Below the pieces are notes generated by a model that searched no databases, had not been told where the DNA came from, and was given only the letters and a program-made list of their open reading frames with translations. The position numbers and the translations under genes are program-made. From NCBI GenBank assembly GCA_964451785.1, contig CAYVJG010000013.1, positions 1 through 64,000 of the forward strand: a DNA stretch of 64,000 nucleotides, in the 5' to 3' direction. This document shows positions 45,838 through 54,520 of this stretch, one piece after another; the first letter of the stretch is position 1, and the number at the start of each line of letters is the position of its first letter. The stretch is from JAJYSO01 sp964451785 (lineage in GTDB: Bacteria; Bacteroidota; Bacteroidia; Flavobacteriales; Flavobacteriaceae).

Positions 45838-46442
45838 TATTTATTTCCTTTAAAATATTCCATAGTGACTTGTCCTTCTTGGGAGATTCCTTCACGGACA
45901 AGTACTTTCTTTAGTGTCAAAAATAAGATTTTCACATCCAAGGTAAAAGAACAATGATCCACATACCACACATCATAGTCAAATTTCTGTGTCCAAGAAA
46001 TAGCATTTCTACCGTTCACCTGTGCCCATCCGGTGATTCCTGGTCGGACTTCGTGTCGTCTTTTTTGTTGTTCATCGTATAACGGAAGGTATTGTACCAG
46101 TAACGGTCGTGGGCCAATTAGGCTCATATTGCCTTTCAATACATTCAGCAGTTGTGGGATTTCATCTAAAGAAGTTTTCCGAACAAAACTGCCGACTTTG
46201 GTCAGCCGATCGGCATCAGGCAACAAGTTTCCTTGTGCATCTTTTTTATCGTTCATCGATTTAAACTTGATAATTTTAAAGATTTTTTCACCTTTCCCCG
46301 GTCGTTTTTGAAAGAAAAAAGGTTTGCCGGCATTGGCAATCGTCAAGGCAATCATTACAATTAAGAAAATCGGACTCAAAAGCAGCAATCCAAATAGGGC
46401 TGCTATAAAATCAATAAGACGTTTGAAAAAGTGTTTGTACAT
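45837..46442 (-). CDS. PglC/WcaJ-like initiating phosphoglycosyltransferase
   Basis: About 201 residues from ATG 46442. The open frame extends 17 codons upstream, but the PglC family begins with MYKHFFKRLIDFIAALFGLL, the single re-entrant membrane helix. Further motifs are FFFQKRPGKGEKIFKIIKFK and DEIPQLLNVLKGNMSLIGPR, which include the catalytic Asp-Glu pair. The enzyme transfers a sugar-1-phosphate from UDP-sugar to undecaprenyl phosphate, the first step of repeat-unit assembly. The likely donor is the UDP-bacillosamine-like sugar made by the PglF and PglE homologues. Confidence 0.93.
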   Translation of the reverse strand: MYKHFFKRLIDFIAALFGLLLLSPIFLIVMIALTIANAGKPFFFQKRPGKGEKIFKIIKFKSMNDKKDAQGNLLPDADRLTKVGSFVRKTSLDEIPQLLNVLKGNMSLIGPRPLLVQYLPLYDEQQKRRHEVRPGITGWAQVNGRNAISWTQKFDYDVWYVDHCSFTLDVKILFLTLKKVLVREGISQEGQVTMEYFKGNK

Positions 46443-46525
46443 GCTTTGTGAGGGTTGGGGGCTGGGGATTAGAATGCATTTAAACTCTAACACCTAGTTA
46501 TAACACCTTGATTATTTATCCTTAT

Positions 46526-47332
46526 CTAATCGTTTACTTCAAGTGGAAATAGCCTCTCTTTAGGTATTTTTTGCACGAATTTTTCATAGGCCACATCTTC
46601 AGCATGATATTTGGTTTCCACCTTATCGAATTTCAGCTTTGATCTTCGTTTCCAAGATCGGTCAAAATTAGGTGAAATATCAAATTGTTCTTCTAAATAT
46701 TCTGCTAAGTCATTAAGGTGCTCTATTTTGACAAAATTAATATCTCGATTAGCAAAAGCTTTCTCCAACAACTCAAAATAAACCTTATATAAATCGTTGA
46801 CCAGTTTTTCTAACTCTTCTTTATTATCTGTTTTGAATATTTCTACCATGGAGTACCCTAACAGTTTATGCCAATAAAATTGATCTATAAAATTATATCC
46901 TAAATCGCTGATTAGCATAAAATGGCTCAATACAGAATATACCCATTTTGACGGTGGTCGTAACACATAAAAGTACCGGATTCCATTCTTTTCATCTGCT
47001 TGAGGCAGTTTATCTAAAAAAAGGCTAAGAAATCCCGAGCATTCCATCTTTAGGTTTAAATAGGAAGCTCTTTTTTTAAAGTTGAGCTCAAAATTCTCAT
47101 CCAGAAACCGCAAGGAATACACTTGACAGGGTTCGTGTTGGGAAACACTATCCTCCCACAAACTATCAATATAAGTGGTCCCCGTTTTGTAAGGACTCAG
47201 TATATAGACAGTTGGGGTTAACTCAGGTTTGCTCCTATTGATACGCTTTTTATCTCTTAAAGCCAGTAGATTTTTCAAAGGCTTGTGTAAAGGAGAATGG
47301 GTGATTTTGGATTTTAGATATTTGGTATTCAT
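46526..47332 (-). CDS. Sulfotransferase-like protein (third of the locus)
   Basis: The 268-residue protein has a P-loop-like PAPS-binding motif SPYKTGTTY at 46-54 and a second motif YVLRPPSKWVYSVLSH with Arg125 and Ser134 in the positions of the 3'-phosphate-binding loop. The overall divergence from classical Sulfotransfer_1 families is large, so the call rests on these two motifs and on position beside two clearer sulfotransferases. It would transfer sulfate from PAPS to a sugar hydroxyl. It lies between the initiating transferase and the GT4 gene in the same direction. Confidence 0.7.
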   Translation of the reverse strand: MNTKYLKSKITHSPLHKPLKNLLALRDKKRINRSKPELTPTVYILSPYKTGTTYIDSLWEDSVSQHEPCQVYSLRFLDENFELNFKKRASYLNLKMECSGFLSLFLDKLPQADEKNGIRYFYVLRPPSKWVYSVLSHFMLISDLGYNFIDQFYWHKLLGYSMVEIFKTDNKEELEKLVNDLYKVYFELLEKAFANRDINFVKIEHLNDLAEYLEEQFDISPNFDRSWKRRSKLKFDKVETKYHAEDVAYEKFVQKIPKERLFPLEVND

Positions 47333-47371
47333 TTTTTATAAGGGTAACTTTAAAGCTAAATGCGTTTAATT

Positions 47372-48613
47372 TTAAATTAAATCTTCTGTATTTAAAAGTG
47401 TGTTATACTCTTTCAACAGTTCTTTCCACACATATTCGCGCTCATATTTTTCCTGCATCAACTTGCGATTTTTCAATCCCATTTCTTTCGATTCTTTGCG
47501 ATGTTCAACACACCACAACATTTTTTCTTTGAGTTGTGTCACATTTTTTGAAGGAACAATCCAACCGTTTTCACCGTTGGTGATGATTTCATTGCAGCCG
47601 TTAATATCTGAAACTATCGCATTGAGTTGCATAGCAGCCGCTTGCATCACTACATTTGGGAAACCTTCACGATAACTAGGAAAAGTCAAGACATCAGCAG
47701 AAGCAAAATAATCAATGACATTGGTTTTGTAGCCAACTGCGTGAATATAAGGATGCTCATTTATCAAGCGTTCTGTTTCCGGTTTTAGCGGGTCTAAATG
47801 GTTTTCGTAGTTTCCTACAATCACGAGATGAGGCTGGCGGTTGGTCGTTGGCTCTTGGCTATTAGCGATTGGCTGTTCGCTTGTTTTTAGAGACGTAAAT
47901 TCAGTTGCTAATTCCTGAAAAGCTTGTACCAATTCGTTAATTCCTTTGTCGCTGACTACTCTACCAACAAACAAGAACATAAAATCATCGGGTAAAATGC
48001 CAAGATCTTCACGTAGAGTTGTTTTGGTATTTTCGGAGACTAACGCAGGATTGAATTCGTGTTTGGTATCTATGCCATTTATATTGCCATTAGCTATAAC
48101 TTTCAATGGCTTATGAGTAATTTTATGATTGACTAAATCATTTTTCACCCCTTGTCCTTCCGGATAAATATGCGTTGTAGCCCAGCATAATGCTTGATCC
48201 ATTTTTATTAAAAGATTCCGCATAACTCCAGTTCGAGTCGGCCAAATAAGCCCGGTAAACGTATGCATTCTAATTGGAACTCCTGCGAACTTTGCTGCCA
48301 ACATAGACAATAAGCCGGCTTTAGGGGTGATCGAATGAACGAGGGTTGGTTTTTCTTTTTTAAAGAACCGGTATAATTGCCATAAAGATTTAAAATCTTG
48401 AATTGGATCAATATGCCGTTTCATATCTATCGCTACGGTACGAACTCCTTCTCGCTTTTCTACATTACGCAAGGCTTCTCCCGGAGCAGATATCCCAACA
48501 ACCTCAAAACCGTGTTCTGACAAATACTTTAATTGCCCTTTTAATAAGCCATTTAACGACTGTGGTACTGTAGAAGTCCGGATGAGTTTAATAGGTGTTT
48601 CTTTTTTAGTCAA
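47372..48613 (-). CDS. Glycosyltransferase family 4
   Basis: About 414 residues if started at TTG 48613, one base after the preceding stop; the open frame runs to another TTG at 48640 that overlaps the upstream gene. It has the GT-B fold: N-terminal IKLIRTSTVPQSLNGLLKGQ, FVGRVVSDKGINELVQAFQE and the donor-site ADVLTFPSYREGFPNVVMQA. It adds a sugar to the lipid-linked repeat unit. Residues around SEQPIANSQEPTTNRQPHLV form an extra stretch within the C-terminal domain, encoded by DNA resembling the intergenic TTGGCTGTTGGC repeats. This appears to be an in-frame insertion. Confidence 0.88.
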   Translation of the reverse strand: MTKKETPIKLIRTSTVPQSLNGLLKGQLKYLSEHGFEVVGISAPGEALRNVEKREGVRTVAIDMKRHIDPIQDFKSLWQLYRFFKKEKPTLVHSITPKAGLLSMLAAKFAGVPIRMHTFTGLIWPTRTGVMRNLLIKMDQALCWATTHIYPEGQGVKNDLVNHKITHKPLKVIANGNINGIDTKHEFNPALVSENTKTTLREDLGILPDDFMFLFVGRVVSDKGINELVQAFQELATEFTSLKTSEQPIANSQEPTTNRQPHLVIVGNYENHLDPLKPETERLINEHPYIHAVGYKTNVIDYFASADVLTFPSYREGFPNVVMQAAAMQLNAIVSDINGCNEIITNGENGWIVPSKNVTQLKEKMLWCVEHRKESKEMGLKNRKLMQEKYEREYVWKELLKEYNTLLNTEDLI

Positions 48614-48614
48614 T

Positions 48615-49286
48615 TTACTTCGAATAATTAAACAACTCAAAATCTTTTTGATACAGTTGATAGACTAATTCCTTTAATTCAGGAATGTAGTTTATCTCTT
48701 CTTTATAAGTAGATTGGTTTTTCTTTTTAAAATGCACTTCCTTATTGAGCAAGTCGCTCAACTTGTCTTCCAGACGCCCCATTTCCTCCACTTTAAATAA
48801 TTCATCCACCAAACAGTTTCCCTCCTTGAAAACAAAAAGGTGCTGCGGCTGAAATACCGGGTCGAGTGTATTCAAGTCTTGCTTGACCAACCAACTTTTA
48901 ACAAAACTTTCAAAGGTGTCAAAAACAGCAGATTGATAAAATTCAGGATGCGCGATAGCGCCGTGCTTGGTTTCGCCCTGTCTGGCAAAATTATAGGCTG
49001 AAACCAAACGATCATAAGGGTTACGGGATACGGAAAAAGAAAATTTATCCGCAAAAGTCTTTCCTAATTCTTTTTGAACGTACTCTGCTTTTAAATGACC
49101 ATTCCGCTTGCCATACAGCAACCCGGCAATTGAGGTCCCGGCGGCTTTGGGAATGTGTATGAAAACTATCTTCTGCTTTTGGTAATTGCCGATATACTTT
49201 TTATTCAAAATTTGACGCGTCCGCTTTTCCCCTAATAGGTTTTTAGCGAAGTTGACTGTTTTTATTTTTAAGGGACTTAGGTTCAT
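48615..49286 (-). CDS. Sulfotransferase family 2-like protein (second of the locus)
   Basis: The 223-residue protein has the 5'-phosphosulfate-binding loop IHIPKAAGTS (HIPKAAGTS at 44-52) and the 3'-phosphate-binding motif SVSRNPYDRLVSAYNFA (Arg88). Both are typical of Sulfotransfer_2, the group that includes heparan and chondroitin sulfotransferases. It uses PAPS to sulfate a carbohydrate, at the cytosolic face if the repeat unit is built there. It follows the EpsG-like gene by three bases. Length is on the short side but the core motifs are complete. Confidence 0.88.
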   Translation of the reverse strand: MNLSPLKIKTVNFAKNLLGEKRTRQILNKKYIGNYQKQKIVFIHIPKAAGTSIAGLLYGKRNGHLKAEYVQKELGKTFADKFSFSVSRNPYDRLVSAYNFARQGETKHGAIAHPEFYQSAVFDTFESFVKSWLVKQDLNTLDPVFQPQHLFVFKEGNCLVDELFKVEEMGRLEDKLSDLLNKEVHFKKKNQSTYKEEINYIPELKELVYQLYQKDFELFNYSK

Positions 49287-49289
49287 CTT

Positions 49290-50393
49290 TTAATATGGAT
49301 AAGTTAATATGAATGAGAAAATGCCCACACCAAGTGTAAAAGCATACCAAGAAAATATTTTCCTGTTATATGCTATTTTATGTTGCACAAAAGGATAACA
49401 CAGTATCACCGGGATAAGCACCCAAGATATCAATCCTATGCGGTCTGAATAGGGAACGTCATATGCTAATACAAAAAAGGCATTCAACAAGATATAACAA
49501 CACAATAATCTCCGGTAGGTCTCATCTTTTATTTTTTTATACATCCAGACACCAAATACAATAAAGGCTAAACTAAAGACCGTAAAATCTAATCGAAACC
49601 CAACAGTATATGAAGTATTACTTCCTTCTACATAACTACTATATCCATAATCGGTAATAAAGGCTTGAATAAAACTAATATTAATTGCGTTGAGTATGGC
49701 TTTTAAACCAAACCCGGCGGCCGACAATACGACAGATATTCCCCAAACAGAATATGCCGTTTTTAATTTAAATTTCTTAAGCCACTTTAAAACAAACCAC
49801 GCCGCAATAAACAAAATACTTGTGGCATGCACCAAAAATCCCATCGTAAAAAACAACCATTTAATGCGTTTTTGTTTTATATCAGCACTTACCCCATTTA
49901 GAATAAACATCAGTGCGATTCCACTTTTTAACACATTCACGCCCATACTATAAAAGAAAAAGCAAGCAATAAACGCAAACAATAACAGTAATCGATTCCG
50001 GTGTGAAATTTCATAAACAAAACGCACACACAGCAAGATATAAAAACAAGCTAATACCAGTAAATACAGTTGAGGATTGGCAGAAAAAAAAGTTGCAATT
50101 TTTGCGATTAAAAAAAAACCTATTCCGGCATCTCGAACGCCGTTAATATATTCCGTCAACGAATCAATATGCAAAACATACTCAAAATAAGAAACATAAC
50201 GAGCTGTATCTGTCCCCATACTACTATCGCGTAAACCAATAAAAAGGATATAAAAAAGGGATAATAGACTAATTATTATATTTTCAATTTTGGCTGGTAT
50301 TTTATAACCTTTTCGAATTCTATCACAAGATAAAAAGACGATAAAAGCTAAACAACCAAACACCCCAACAAAAGTAAACCACGGGCTTTCCAT
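49290..50393 (-). CDS. EpsG-like polysaccharide polymerase (Wzy-type)
   Basis: The 367-residue integral membrane protein has about ten hydrophobic segments and the EpsG-family signature FIGLRDSSMGTDTARYVSYF near residues 55-75. Members are polysaccharide polymerases or transfer proteins that join repeat units outside the inner membrane. With a Wzx-like flippase in the same locus this marks the pathway as Wzx/Wzy-type. The gene is tightly packed, three bases from the sulfotransferase gene and 17 from the DUF4838 gene. Confidence 0.88.
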   Translation of the reverse strand: MESPWFTFVGVFGCLAFIVFLSCDRIRKGYKIPAKIENIIISLLSLFYILFIGLRDSSMGTDTARYVSYFEYVLHIDSLTEYINGVRDAGIGFFLIAKIATFFSANPQLYLLVLACFYILLCVRFVYEISHRNRLLLLFAFIACFFFYSMGVNVLKSGIALMFILNGVSADIKQKRIKWLFFTMGFLVHATSILFIAAWFVLKWLKKFKLKTAYSVWGISVVLSAAGFGLKAILNAINISFIQAFITDYGYSSYVEGSNTSYTVGFRLDFTVFSLAFIVFGVWMYKKIKDETYRRLLCCYILLNAFFVLAYDVPYSDRIGLISWVLIPVILCYPFVQHKIAYNRKIFSWYAFTLGVGIFSFILTYPY

Positions 50394-50410
50394 TCTAATC
50401 TACGCTTTTA

Positions 50411-52780
50411 TTATTTAATCACCCCTTTTTGATAGGGAGATACCAAATGTGGAATATTAATGAGTTTGAATCCCGCTTTGTGGGTCCTAATTTTCCAGAC
50501 CCCGGATTCATCATCTTTTATTTCTAATTTCACCATTTTTCCATCACGCCACCCAACACCATATTTTACTTTTCGTCCCGTTGGACTGGTTAAAAATACT
50601 TTTACCGAGCTAAACGGTATGTTTATCCAAACGCTCTCTGTATGTTTCGGCACATTAAAATAAAAAGTCTGCCAATCTTCACTTCGCTTATAGGTCAAAG
50701 CGTCCTGAAAGGCAAAAGGAATTTGTGGGACTTTAATTGTGGTAAAGGAATTAGCTTGTCTTATCTCCAAGACATACATCCCAGGCTTGGGTGGAGCAAA
50801 TTTATAGGTTTTCCAAGTTTCATCTTCTTCTATTACTTCGGATTGGACTAATTTCCCTTCCAATGTTTTCAATTCTATAATCGACCACCCACCGGAAGCG
50901 TTTCGCGCCATATGCTTGGCCGGTATATTGATTGTCTGATTAGGTTGGCTTACATAAAGTAAAGCACTGACATCATTATAAAATTTAACCTGAGCTTTTC
51001 CTTTTGAAGATTCTCCCGTCCACTGTGGAAAAACCGCTTCCTGTTGCGGTGCTTTTGGTATTTTTAATTGAACCGGAGTACTGTTAGTCTTCCTTAACTT
51101 CTTTATAGAAAAGGATTGATTGGATATGTTTGAGGCTTTTGATTCTACCAAATTCAACTTTGGAAAATCCTTTCTTTTAAGATTGCGATATATGGATGCC
51201 GTATTGACCATTTTCGTCCTGTACATCTGTTCTATCTGTTGCACCAACTCTTGTTGAACCGATTTTGTTTTTTTATGTGCTTGCCATTGATGATACCTTT
51301 TGATATAGGCCAAATAAGCATGTAAATCTTTAATCCGCTCAATCATCAAACTGTCTTTTGGTTGGGAAGCCAGTATATTCTCTAGAATTTTTTGAGCTGA
51401 CGGAATATAACTTTTGTAATCCCGAGTCAATTCGAGGTACTCAAAAAATTTTTTCATTTCGTTGACATAGCCCGGAAACAGATTTTCCAAAAAGTCGTGT
51501 CGAGCTTGATCAACATTAAAATTTGGATCCCAAGCCTTATGGGTCAAAACATATTGTAGCCAACCCGTCGCACCATAACTATAGGAAACACCCCAATTAA
51601 ATCCGTCAAACCCATTTTCAATTAAAAAGTCTATACGATTTAAATAATATTGTTTTCGTGCCTTTGAGAGAGGCAAGTCGTGATTTAACATTGTTATTGC
51701 TAAATATCCTCTATAAAATAGCTTTTCCGTAGAAGTATTTAGCCAAGCATTTAACACTTCTTCCGGTGCACGTAGCGGCTCTACCCCATAATCAGAAGCG
51801 ACCGTCACAGCTACATTATCCTTCAACGGAAAAGAAGGGGGTAGCGCATGTGTATTGTAGGCCAAAATAAGAACACGAGCATCGGAATCTTCTTTCTTTA
51901 AAGCCCGTGCTACCATATTGGCCAAACGAAAAATGTTGTCACTTAATTTTTTAGCGGCCGACTGACATACTGAGCACTGACAAAATCCATCGAAATCCGG
52001 GGGCTCCATATTGATGTAATACGGCGGTTTAATCCCACTTTCTTTTTTTTCTTGCAATCGTTTTAAGGCATCTTCAATATATAATTGCTGTACTTCTTTA
52101 TTTGTGTAGCACAATTTAACATTGCGGGACCAAGGTTTTCGTTTTCCGTTAACCAAAGCTCGCCATTCAGGGTGTGCCTTAATCTGTTCTTTATATTTTA
52201 CATTGAATTTGGCGCCATAATGACCAAAGGTCAGATGATTAGGGTTTCCCAGACGAAGGCGGCGATACCATTTTTCCCAATCTGCTTTTATGAGTTTTAA
52301 TTTAGGGTATTCTTTTGTCCCAAAAGTTACCGGAGTAATATAGCGCAAAGAAAACCGGGGCTGTATGATTGTATCCCATTTAAGGTCAGAATAGCTCACT
52401 TTTGAGGGAATATAAGTCCATTCCTCTCCGGGGCCATAAAAACGAAAACCTATATGTTCTAACCAAGAATATAAACCCAATATCAACCCTTCTTTGGTTG
52501 GGCTTTTAATTTGTAGACTTCGTTTTCCCGTAGGGGTAAATGTGATTTCCTCTCTGTTTATAGAGGCGTTTGCCTCCCCCTTCTTTAGAGTCAGCATAAA
52601 CCCTTTTTTCCCGTCCTGAAACCCTAAATTTGACCACAATTGTTTCATGTCTTTTAGTGCTTCTTGTTGATTTGGAGAAAAGGAAATGGTAGATTTTATT
52701 TTTAATCCACGACTCTCCTGTCCTTTACAAGACGTAAAGAAAAGTATGAATGTAACCAACAAATAAATAGGTCTCAACAT
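50411..52780 (-). CDS. DUF4838-domain lipoprotein, putative glycosidase
   Basis: The 789-residue protein from ATG 52780 has a lipoprotein signal with lipobox FFTSC. It contains the DUF4838 core with HPEWRALVNGKRKPW, PPYYINMEPPDFDGFCQCSV and FNWGVSYSYGATGWLQYVLT. A glycosidase-related (GH20/GH67-like) alpha/beta barrel and beta-sandwich C-terminal part are likely. Such proteins are usually in glycan utilisation loci, so its place inside a synthesis locus is unusual. It might trim or edit the exported polymer, release it, or bind it at the surface. The upstream TTG at 52789 overlaps the preceding stop. Confidence 0.78.
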   Translation of the reverse strand: MLRPIYLLVTFILFFTSCKGQESRGLKIKSTISFSPNQQEALKDMKQLWSNLGFQDGKKGFMLTLKKGEANASINREEITFTPTGKRSLQIKSPTKEGLILGLYSWLEHIGFRFYGPGEEWTYIPSKVSYSDLKWDTIIQPRFSLRYITPVTFGTKEYPKLKLIKADWEKWYRRLRLGNPNHLTFGHYGAKFNVKYKEQIKAHPEWRALVNGKRKPWSRNVKLCYTNKEVQQLYIEDALKRLQEKKESGIKPPYYINMEPPDFDGFCQCSVCQSAAKKLSDNIFRLANMVARALKKEDSDARVLILAYNTHALPPSFPLKDNVAVTVASDYGVEPLRAPEEVLNAWLNTSTEKLFYRGYLAITMLNHDLPLSKARKQYYLNRIDFLIENGFDGFNWGVSYSYGATGWLQYVLTHKAWDPNFNVDQARHDFLENLFPGYVNEMKKFFEYLELTRDYKSYIPSAQKILENILASQPKDSLMIERIKDLHAYLAYIKRYHQWQAHKKTKSVQQELVQQIEQMYRTKMVNTASIYRNLKRKDFPKLNLVESKASNISNQSFSIKKLRKTNSTPVQLKIPKAPQQEAVFPQWTGESSKGKAQVKFYNDVSALLYVSQPNQTINIPAKHMARNASGGWSIIELKTLEGKLVQSEVIEEDETWKTYKFAPPKPGMYVLEIRQANSFTTIKVPQIPFAFQDALTYKRSEDWQTFYFNVPKHTESVWINIPFSSVKVFLTSPTGRKVKYGVGWRDGKMVKLEIKDDESGVWKIRTHKAGFKLINIPHLVSPYQKGVIK

Positions 52781-52785
52781 AATTT

Positions 52786-53646
52786 TCAATATTCAATAGA
52801 TATATTTAAATCTTTTTTCCCAAGTACAAGTTGATTATCAGTCAATCTAACGTTCCTTTTATGAAACAAAATATTTTCTTTACCCAAAAGAATAAACAAA
52901 CCATATACTAAAAACTTCCCCCCGACAAAAAAACCTCTCTTAAACCAAAACCAGCTTTTTCTTAAACTACCTTTACGAAAATTGTACAAAGACAACGAAA
53001 AAAAGGATGGAAATGCTTTTTTATATTTTATAAAGTACTCTCCTCCAAATTCTCGATAATATAATAAAGGCTTCTTTATACAATAAAAATTAGATTTATT
53101 TACCGTTCTATACCAAAGCTCTTTATCTTCTATTCGCAATGCCCTTTTATCGTATGGATTATTTTTAAACCAAACGGATTTACCAATAATAGAAGGGTGC
53201 ACAAAACTTTTGACTTCGCGAATTTTCACTTCTTCACTTCCATTAAACTGTGAACGTACTCCCTTGATAATATTACCACTATCAATGGAGTAAACATTTG
53301 TCCCTAAAACATCTATCTCAGGATTGCTTGTCAAAATATCCATTTGTGTTTTTAAACGCTCAAAATGCATAATATCATCGGCATCCATTCTAGCCAAATA
53401 TTTTGTTTCACACATCTTAGATATTTGGTTAAGCCGCTCAATTAATCCTTTATTTTTTCCATCCTCTATTAGCTCAATTCTTGGATCATCAAATTGTTTA
53501 ATTATGGATATAGAATTGTCAGTTGATCCATCATCCACAATAATCAATTCATAATCTTTATATGTTTGGTTCAGAATAGAACTAATGCAATCTTTAAGAA
53601 ATGCTTCCGCATTGTAAACAGGTAGGCCAATAGTCAACAACCTCAT
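52786..53646 (-). CDS. Glycosyltransferase family 2
   Basis: The 286-residue GT-A enzyme has the family N-terminus MRLLTIGLPVYNAEAFLKDC, the nucleotide-sugar motif ELIIVDDGSTDNS and the metal-binding segment YLARMDADDIMHFERLK. The C-terminal part is basic and contains a hydrophobic stretch (about 235-258) that may attach it to the membrane. It adds one sugar to the repeat unit. It is followed by the DUF4838 gene after five bases and preceded by a sulfotransferase gene after four bases. Donor and acceptor are unknown. Confidence 0.92.
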   Translation of the reverse strand: MRLLTIGLPVYNAEAFLKDCISSILNQTYKDYELIIVDDGSTDNSISIIKQFDDPRIELIEDGKNKGLIERLNQISKMCETKYLARMDADDIMHFERLKTQMDILTSNPEIDVLGTNVYSIDSGNIIKGVRSQFNGSEEVKIREVKSFVHPSIIGKSVWFKNNPYDKRALRIEDKELWYRTVNKSNFYCIKKPLLYYREFGGEYFIKYKKAFPSFFSLSLYNFRKGSLRKSWFWFKRGFFVGGKFLVYGLFILLGKENILFHKRNVRLTDNQLVLGKKDLNISIEY

Positions 53647-53650
53647 ATTT

Positions 53651-54520
53651 TTATTTGTTTTTTGAATATTGAAACCAATGTGACAAATCTCGGTTTAAAA
53701 TTTTCTCTAATTTTAAAATTTCCGGTTTAAAGTATTCCTCCAGTTCAAGTTGCAGTTCTGTAGAAATTGCTTTTCGTTCTATTTTTTTGGCATTCAACTT
53801 ATATATACCTGAACTTCTTTTAATTCCCAATTTTCGTTTTACTCTGCTAAGCAGTGTTATAGCCTGCTGTATTGATCGATACTTTATTTCTTTTGAGCTG
53901 TTTTTAGCAGTAAAATCTTGCCTTCCTTTATAAGCTACGTCTAAAAATTGCAACAAATCTTTATAAACTCTGAGCGGATTCTCTTTTAAATTGTCTAGAA
54001 GAATAAAATGAACTTGATTAAGAGGAAGAGTATTTAAAAGTTTTTCGCATTGTGAACCCAAAGAGCAAACTTTTCGATAATCTAAATAAGCATTATCTTT
54101 AGAAAGTTTGCTTTGATGATTATCTTGCCTATATTTCCACGCCGACTCAAAATCGTTGATATGCTCATTACCTGAAAAAACTTCTTGTTGATGTAAAGAT
54201 TGAACCATTTTAATAGGATTCCTAAGGCATACTACTATTTTAGCTTTTTCATTATATTTTAAAATCCTATTCACAGCTACCTCAGACACTAGATAGCGTG
54301 TACTTGCCTCTCCTACTGCTATATGTTTATTATTAGCCCTAGCAAACAACCCATCATATTCATTGATGTTTTTTACAAGAGAATGCTTATGATCACTATC
54401 AAAGAAGCAAGGCTCTTTTATGGGAGATATAAAAATATTAGGATGTTCTCCTAACCATTTTGCGAAGGAGGTTGTTCCACATTTTGGTGCTCCTATGATG
54501 AAAAAATTAGGTTTTTTCAT
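53651..54520 (-). CDS. Sulfotransferase (first of the locus)
   Basis: The 289-residue protein has the 5'-phosphosulfate-binding loop GAPKCGTTS at 10-18 and the 3'-phosphate-binding motif VVCLRNPIKMVQSLHQQEV. WLGEHPNIFISPIKEPCFFD matches the substrate-side KEPxFF motif of the heparan-sulfate N-sulfotransferase-like group. It transfers sulfate from PAPS to a sugar. It overlaps the flippase gene by four bases (ATGA), so translation is coupled. This is the clearest of the three sulfotransferases. Confidence 0.92.
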   Translation of the reverse strand: MKKPNFFIIGAPKCGTTSFAKWLGEHPNIFISPIKEPCFFDSDHKHSLVKNINEYDGLFARANNKHIAVGEASTRYLVSEVAVNRILKYNEKAKIVVCLRNPIKMVQSLHQQEVFSGNEHINDFESAWKYRQDNHQSKLSKDNAYLDYRKVCSLGSQCEKLLNTLPLNQVHFILLDNLKENPLRVYKDLLQFLDVAYKGRQDFTAKNSSKEIKYRSIQQAITLLSRVKRKLGIKRSSGIYKLNAKKIERKAISTELQLELEEYFKPEILKLEKILNRDLSHWFQYSKNK

